Shown: piece by piece, positions 61,177-64,000 of the stretch
How the letters are laid out: every line of letters begins with the position of its first letter
Numbering within the stretch: position 1 is the stretch's first letter
Assembly (NCBI RefSeq): GCF_027359925.1
Contig: NZ_CP114767.1
Location: forward strand, 3,658,001-3,722,000
Direction of reading: 5' to 3'
Length of the DNA stretch: 64,000 nucleotides
Source of the DNA: Hymenobacter canadensis
GTDB taxonomy: Bacteria > Bacteroidota > Bacteroidia > Cytophagales > Hymenobacteraceae
Made by a program: the position numbers and the translations under genes
The notes under the pieces: generated by a model
Told to the model about the DNA's origin: nothing
Databases searched by the model: none
Seen by the model: only the letters and a program-made list of their open reading frames with translations

Positions 61177-61198
61177 GAGACGCAAAGGATTGCGTCTC
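61177..61198. repeat. Short palindrome GAGACGCAA
   Basis: 9-bp perfect stem GAGACGCAA / TTGCGTCTC with a 4-nt loop, 32 bp beyond the end of the VOC gene; may serve as its terminator. Confidence 0.6.
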
Positions 61199-61229
61199 TA
61201 CACCGTTTAGCACCAGCTCAAACCGCCTC

Positions 61230-61622
61230 TTAAACCATATAAAACTCCCAGGCGATACGGTCAGGGTCTTTGAACGCCACGTACTTCATTGGCCCCACCG
61301 TATCCTGCTTGACGCCAGTGTTTTCCACGCCGGCCGCTTGCAGGGCGTCCGCTACACGGTGCAGCTCGGCTTCGTCTTCGCAGGCAATGGCAATATGGTC
61401 GAGGCCCACATTGAAAGGCGTGAAGGTGTTACCGCCGGGATGGGTGGGCTCGGCCTTTTTGAAGCCGATGAACATGGTGCCTACCAGAAAGCCCAGGATT
61501 TCGGGGGTTTCAAGCGCGATGGGGAAGCCCAGTAGGCCATGGTAAAACGCCTTGGCGCGGGCGAAGTCGGTGGTACGCAGGGCGACGTGCGCCAAACCCT
61601 TGGTTTTTGGTTGGATAGCCAT
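61230..61622 (-). CDS. VOC/glyoxalase-fold protein
   Basis: 130 residues from ATG at 61622. One vicinal-oxygen-chelate unit pair: GLAHVALRTTDFARAKAFYHGLLGFP and NVGLDHIAIACEDEAEL, with His and Glu metal-ligand positions (final DPDRIAWEFYMV). Members detoxify aldehydes or act as resistance proteins; the substrate is not evident. The long frame to 61943 is repeat-derived and rejected. Confidence 0.85.
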   Translation of the reverse strand: MAIQPKTKGLAHVALRTTDFARAKAFYHGLLGFPIALETPEILGFLVGTMFIGFKKAEPTHPGGNTFTPFNVGLDHIAIACEDEAELHRVADALQAAGVENTGVKQDTVGPMKYVAFKDPDRIAWEFYMV

Positions 61623-62225
61623 GAAGAAGGAAAAAGAAAGTGTTGGTTGTCTTGAACGGTAAACCGGGGTGCACGGCCGGCCCAACCCAAATCCTGTACT
61701 TACCACCTGACGCCTCTTTTTCATCCAGCGCGCCACGTAGTTCCTGCTGAGCCACCCATCATCCACCGCTCGACGGGACGCAGCCCCAGATACGTTAACC
61801 ACCGCCGCACTCGCTCGGCTACGCCGAGTGAGCCCTACACCTGAGGGGCTGTGCCCCGAATCCGCCCGCATCACTCGCGCCTCAAATACGTCAACCATCA
61901 TCCACCACTGGTTAGATACCATCCACTGCCTGCCAGATACCATCTACCACCTGCCAGACACCATCTACCACTTGCCAGACGCCATCTACTGCCTGCCAGA
62001 TACCATCTACCACCTGCCAGACACCATCTACTGCCTGCCAGATACCATCTACCACTTGCCAGACACCATCTACCGCCTGCCAGATACCACCTACCAATAG
62101 TCAGCACAATTCTTTCGTGGGTAAATACCTATACTTGAGCCAGTAATACGCTTAGCCTTCTATCAACTCCTCTATTCCGCATACGCAGCCTAGCCTTTTG
62201 TTCGTTTGTGCGTAGACCCCTAGCA
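61623..62225. other. Intergenic region without a credible gene, with the tandem array inside
   Basis: 603 bp. Between 61623 and 61914 I see a CTCGGC/GCCGAG hairpin near 61814-61829 and no conserved ORF. The 21-bp array follows, then AT-richer sequence with TATACTTG at about 62130, a possible promoter for the next gene. Confidence 0.55.
61915..62097. repeat. 21-bp tandem-repeat array (about 8.7 copies)
   Basis: Eight units of the consensus GATACCATCTACCACCTGCCA, with substitutions mostly at positions 3-4 and at the CAC/TGC/CGC triplet, then a degenerate ninth. The 21-bp period keeps several frames open on both strands, so ORFs in it are not evidence of coding. No spacers. Confidence 0.9.
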
Positions 62226-63725
62226 ATGCGAATACCCCGGCTTTCCTCTTTCCTGCTTGGCCTGACGCTGCTGGCCGCCGTGGCCTGCCAGCCCGACCAG
62301 CCCGCTACCACCGAGCGGCGTACCCCCGCCCTGGCCGATTCCCTGGCCCTCGATTCCCTGTCCGACCCCGTCGGCACCCTCGATACCACCCCCGTGCGCC
62401 GCGACTGGCACCGCCTGGCCCGGCCCACCTCGCGCACGGCCCCGCTCATCGTCTACCGCAGCGTGCGCCGCGCCCCGGCCGGCCTCCAGGACAACGCGCC
62501 GCCGCCCGGCGACGCCACCCTGTTCGACGTCGCCCGCAAAGCCAGCGAATACTTCCAGATTGACCCCACCCAAGCCGCCGAAGTGCGTGGCCGCGCCGGC
62601 ACCGTGGTCCGCATCAGCGCCGGCACGCTGGTTGATGCCCAGCAACGCGCGGCCACCGGCCCCGTGTGGGTGGAGCTGAAAGAGTGCCTCACGCCCGCCG
62701 AGATGCTGCTCACCAACCTCAGCACCGCCACCACTGACGGCCAGCCGCTCCAGACGGCCGGCATGGTGCTGCTGAAAGCCTCCCAAAACGGCCAGCCCCT
62801 GCAGGTTGCCGCCGGCCGCACCGTGCGCCTGGAGCTGCCCGCCGCCAACGGCCGCCCCCTGCCCGACATGCGCCTCTACCACGGCCAGGGCACCGCCCCC
62901 GTGCGTTGGGAGCTGGCCCCCGAAACCACCGCCCCCACCCTCGAAACCGCCGAAACCATCTACACCGATGCCCGCCCCATGCCCGCCTACGGCAGCGGCC
63001 CCGCCGACATCAACCGCCTGATCCGGTATCCGCAGCAGGCGCTGGCCAGCCGCACGCAGGGCGTGGTGTTTGCTTCGTTTGTGGTGGATGAAGGCGGCAA
63101 GGTGCTCAACCCCAAAGTGCTCTACGGCCTCGGCCACGGCTGCGACGAAGAGGTGCTGCGCGTGCTCCGCCAGACCTCCGGCCACTGGACGCCCGGCCAG
63201 CGCAACGGCGAGTTCGTGAAGGTGAAAATGATGCTGCCCGTACGCTTCTCTTTCAACGAAGGCCAGCTCTCCACCGCCGACAGCACCCCCACCGCCGAGC
63301 AGGCCCTGGCCGCCGACCTTCCCGCCGACGAGCCCACGGCCCCCGAGCCCGAACCTACGGACCGCTACGTGTTCCACTGCGCCCAGCTGGGCTGGCTGAA
63401 CGCCGACCGCCCGCAGACCGGCGCCACCACCTCGCTGCAAGCCACCGAGTCCGTAACGTCCTCCGCCAACATGCCGGACGGCACTGCCGTCCGGCTGGTG
63501 CTGCGCGGCGCCACGCCCACCATCCTGGCCGCCGAGGCCGGCAGCGGCAGCTACCAGTTCGACAACGTGCCGGCCGGCCGCCGCGCCGTACTCATCGGCC
63601 TGCGCTACGAAGCCGGCACGCCCTACCTAGCCTGGCAGGAAACCACCACCGGCCAGGAGCCCGACCCGCTGGAGTTTCAGGAAGTCACGCTGGACGAGCT
63701 GGAACGGCGCTTGGAGCGGCTGTAA
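62226..63725 (+). CDS. TonB-C-domain lipoprotein (energy transducer TonB-like)
   Basis: 499 residues from ATG at 62226; GTG at 62208 is an alternative. Lipoprotein signal ending LLAAVAC. Residues about 20-240 are Pro/Thr-rich with a domain containing GTVVRISAGTLVDAQQRAATG, unfamiliar to me. The TonB C-terminal-type domain is at about 255-350 (INRLIRYPQQALASRTQGVVFASFVVDEGG, ending VKVKMMLPVRFSF). A further C-terminal domain follows (VRLVLRGATPTILAAEAG). Lipidated TonB-like proteins in Bacteroidota are common but usually not true TonB. Confidence 0.72.
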   Translation: MRIPRLSSFLLGLTLLAAVACQPDQPATTERRTPALADSLALDSLSDPVGTLDTTPVRRDWHRLARPTSRTAPLIVYRSVRRAPAGLQDNAPPPGDATLFDVARKASEYFQIDPTQAAEVRGRAGTVVRISAGTLVDAQQRAATGPVWVELKECLTPAEMLLTNLSTATTDGQPLQTAGMVLLKASQNGQPLQVAAGRTVRLELPAANGRPLPDMRLYHGQGTAPVRWELAPETTAPTLETAETIYTDARPMPAYGSGPADINRLIRYPQQALASRTQGVVFASFVVDEGGKVLNPKVLYGLGHGCDEEVLRVLRQTSGHWTPGQRNGEFVKVKMMLPVRFSFNEGQLSTADSTPTAEQALAADLPADEPTAPEPEPTDRYVFHCAQLGWLNADRPQTGATTSLQATESVTSSANMPDGTAVRLVLRGATPTILAAEAGSGSYQFDNVPAGRRAVLIGLRYEAGTPYLAWQETTTGQEPDPLEFQEVTLDELERRLERL

Positions 63726-63772
63726 CTGCAAGCGCACAAGCAGTATCTTGCAGGCACCTAATCTGCTGACTC

Positions 63773-64000
63773 ATGGGACTTCCCGCCTCGCCACTCACCT
63801 ACGTTTCGCCCGAAGACTACCTGGAAGCGGAGCGCAAAGCCGAACACAAGCACGAATACTGGAACGGGGATATCCGCGCCATGTCGGGCGCCAGTTTCGC
63901 CCACAATCAGATATGCATGAATTTGGGTGCTGAGCTGCACGCGCAGCTAAAAGGTAAATCGTGCACCGTGGTTGGCAGCGACCAGCGGGTGCAAGTGCTC
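63773..64000 (+). CDS. Uma2-family nuclease-like protein, 3' end cut by window
   Basis: 76 residues visible from ATG at 63773. SPEDYLEAERKAEHKHEYWNG then AMSGASFAHNQICMNLGAEL and CTVVGSDQRVQV are the Uma2/DUF820 signature, a PD-(D/E)XK-fold family expanded in cyanobacteria and Bacteroidota, function mostly unknown. Glu in EYWNG and the Asp of SDQRV are expected active-site positions. Confidence 0.88.
   Translation, partial: MGLPASPLTYVSPEDYLEAERKAEHKHEYWNGDIRAMSGASFAHNQICMNLGAELHAQLKGKSCTVVGSDQRVQVL

Noticed and set aside
61623..61943. Long N-terminal extension of the VOC gene
   Set aside because: The VOC fold starts exactly at the ATG at 61622; the extension is low-complexity and partly repeat-derived.
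61915..62097. Possible CRISPR array
   Set aside because: Units are contiguous with no unique spacers, and the unit is too short; no cas genes in the window.
61828..62100. Open frames through the 21-bp array on both strands
   Set aside because: A period divisible by three with no stop codon keeps frames open by chance; heptapeptide reading (DTIYHLP) shows no signal peptide or homology that I recognise.
62220..63440. 406-residue minus-strand frame opposite the TonB-like gene
   Set aside because: Gly/His/Ala-rich shadow frame; no start context or domain.

Overview
The window looks like a chromosomal segment of a GC-rich Bacteroidota bacterium, most likely Hymenobacter or a close relative (Cytophagales). 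This rests on the gene families (LpxR-type and FadL-type outer-membrane proteins, DUF4139, TerB-Gly-rich, PD40-OmpA, carboxypeptidase-regulatory-domain proteins, CPBP-CdsA-Psd order), on TAnnTTTG-type -7 promoter motifs, on weak or absent Shine-Dalgarno sequences, and on frequent GTG/TTG starts. Both edges cut genes: an AsmA-like gene loses its 5' end at the left, and a Uma2-family gene loses its 3' end at the right. I see no rRNA, tRNA, CRISPR or complete IS element.

Layout. 1-8 kb: envelope genes (AsmA-like, TerB-like, MuiA/DUF4139, MscS), an amino-acid dehydrogenase and an ArsR regulator. 8-13 kb: hemA, an orphan membrane histidine kinase and a CrtC/AttH-type lipoprotein. 12.2-14.7 kb: three tandem paralogues with an unusual N-terminal Cys/His motif fused to a carboxypeptidase-regulatory domain. 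14.8-16.6 kb: an APC permease. 16.7-23 kb: a giant DUF4011-helicase-Vsr-DUF3320 protein (Hhe-like antiphage candidate), a REP-associated tyrosine transposase (RAYT)-like gene and a REP pair directly behind it. 23-31 kb: LpxR-like protein, EamA transporter, dusB, and a phospholipid block (CPBP protease, cdsA, psd) with a glutamate dehydrogenase gene inside it. 31-35 kb: secreted protein, RibD-C reductase, free-methionine-sulfoxide reductase, ribD, and divergent prmC. 35.5-42 kb: nucleotide-sugar genes (acetyltransferase, UDP-sugar dehydrogenase, galE, rfbB, WbpP-like epimerase, rfbA). 42-46 kb: chrA, a 2OG-Fe(II) oxygenase and two lipoproteins. 46-58 kb: large outer-membrane proteins, the floA-nfeD pair, proS, a Gly/Tyr-rich lipoprotein and a FadL-like porin. 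58-64 kb: lipoprotein, DPP-IV-type peptidase, VOC protein, a 21-bp tandem-repeat array, a TonB-C-domain lipoprotein and Uma2.

The strongest unusual signal outside the genes is the density of paired inverted repeats. At least seven sequence families occupy intergenic spaces, commonly with two long near-perfect arms around a 20-60 bp centre. One family (arms at 13101 and 22897) has the architecture of REP/BIME elements and sits directly behind the RAYT-like gene. Other families share conserved centres between copies, fill most junctions of the nucleotide-sugar locus, and in one case supply the last codons of nfeD. The best candidates for undescribed biology are this repeat system with its possible RAYT driver, and the three Cys-motif proteins, two of which carry a lipobox-like motif about 85 residues inside the protein.
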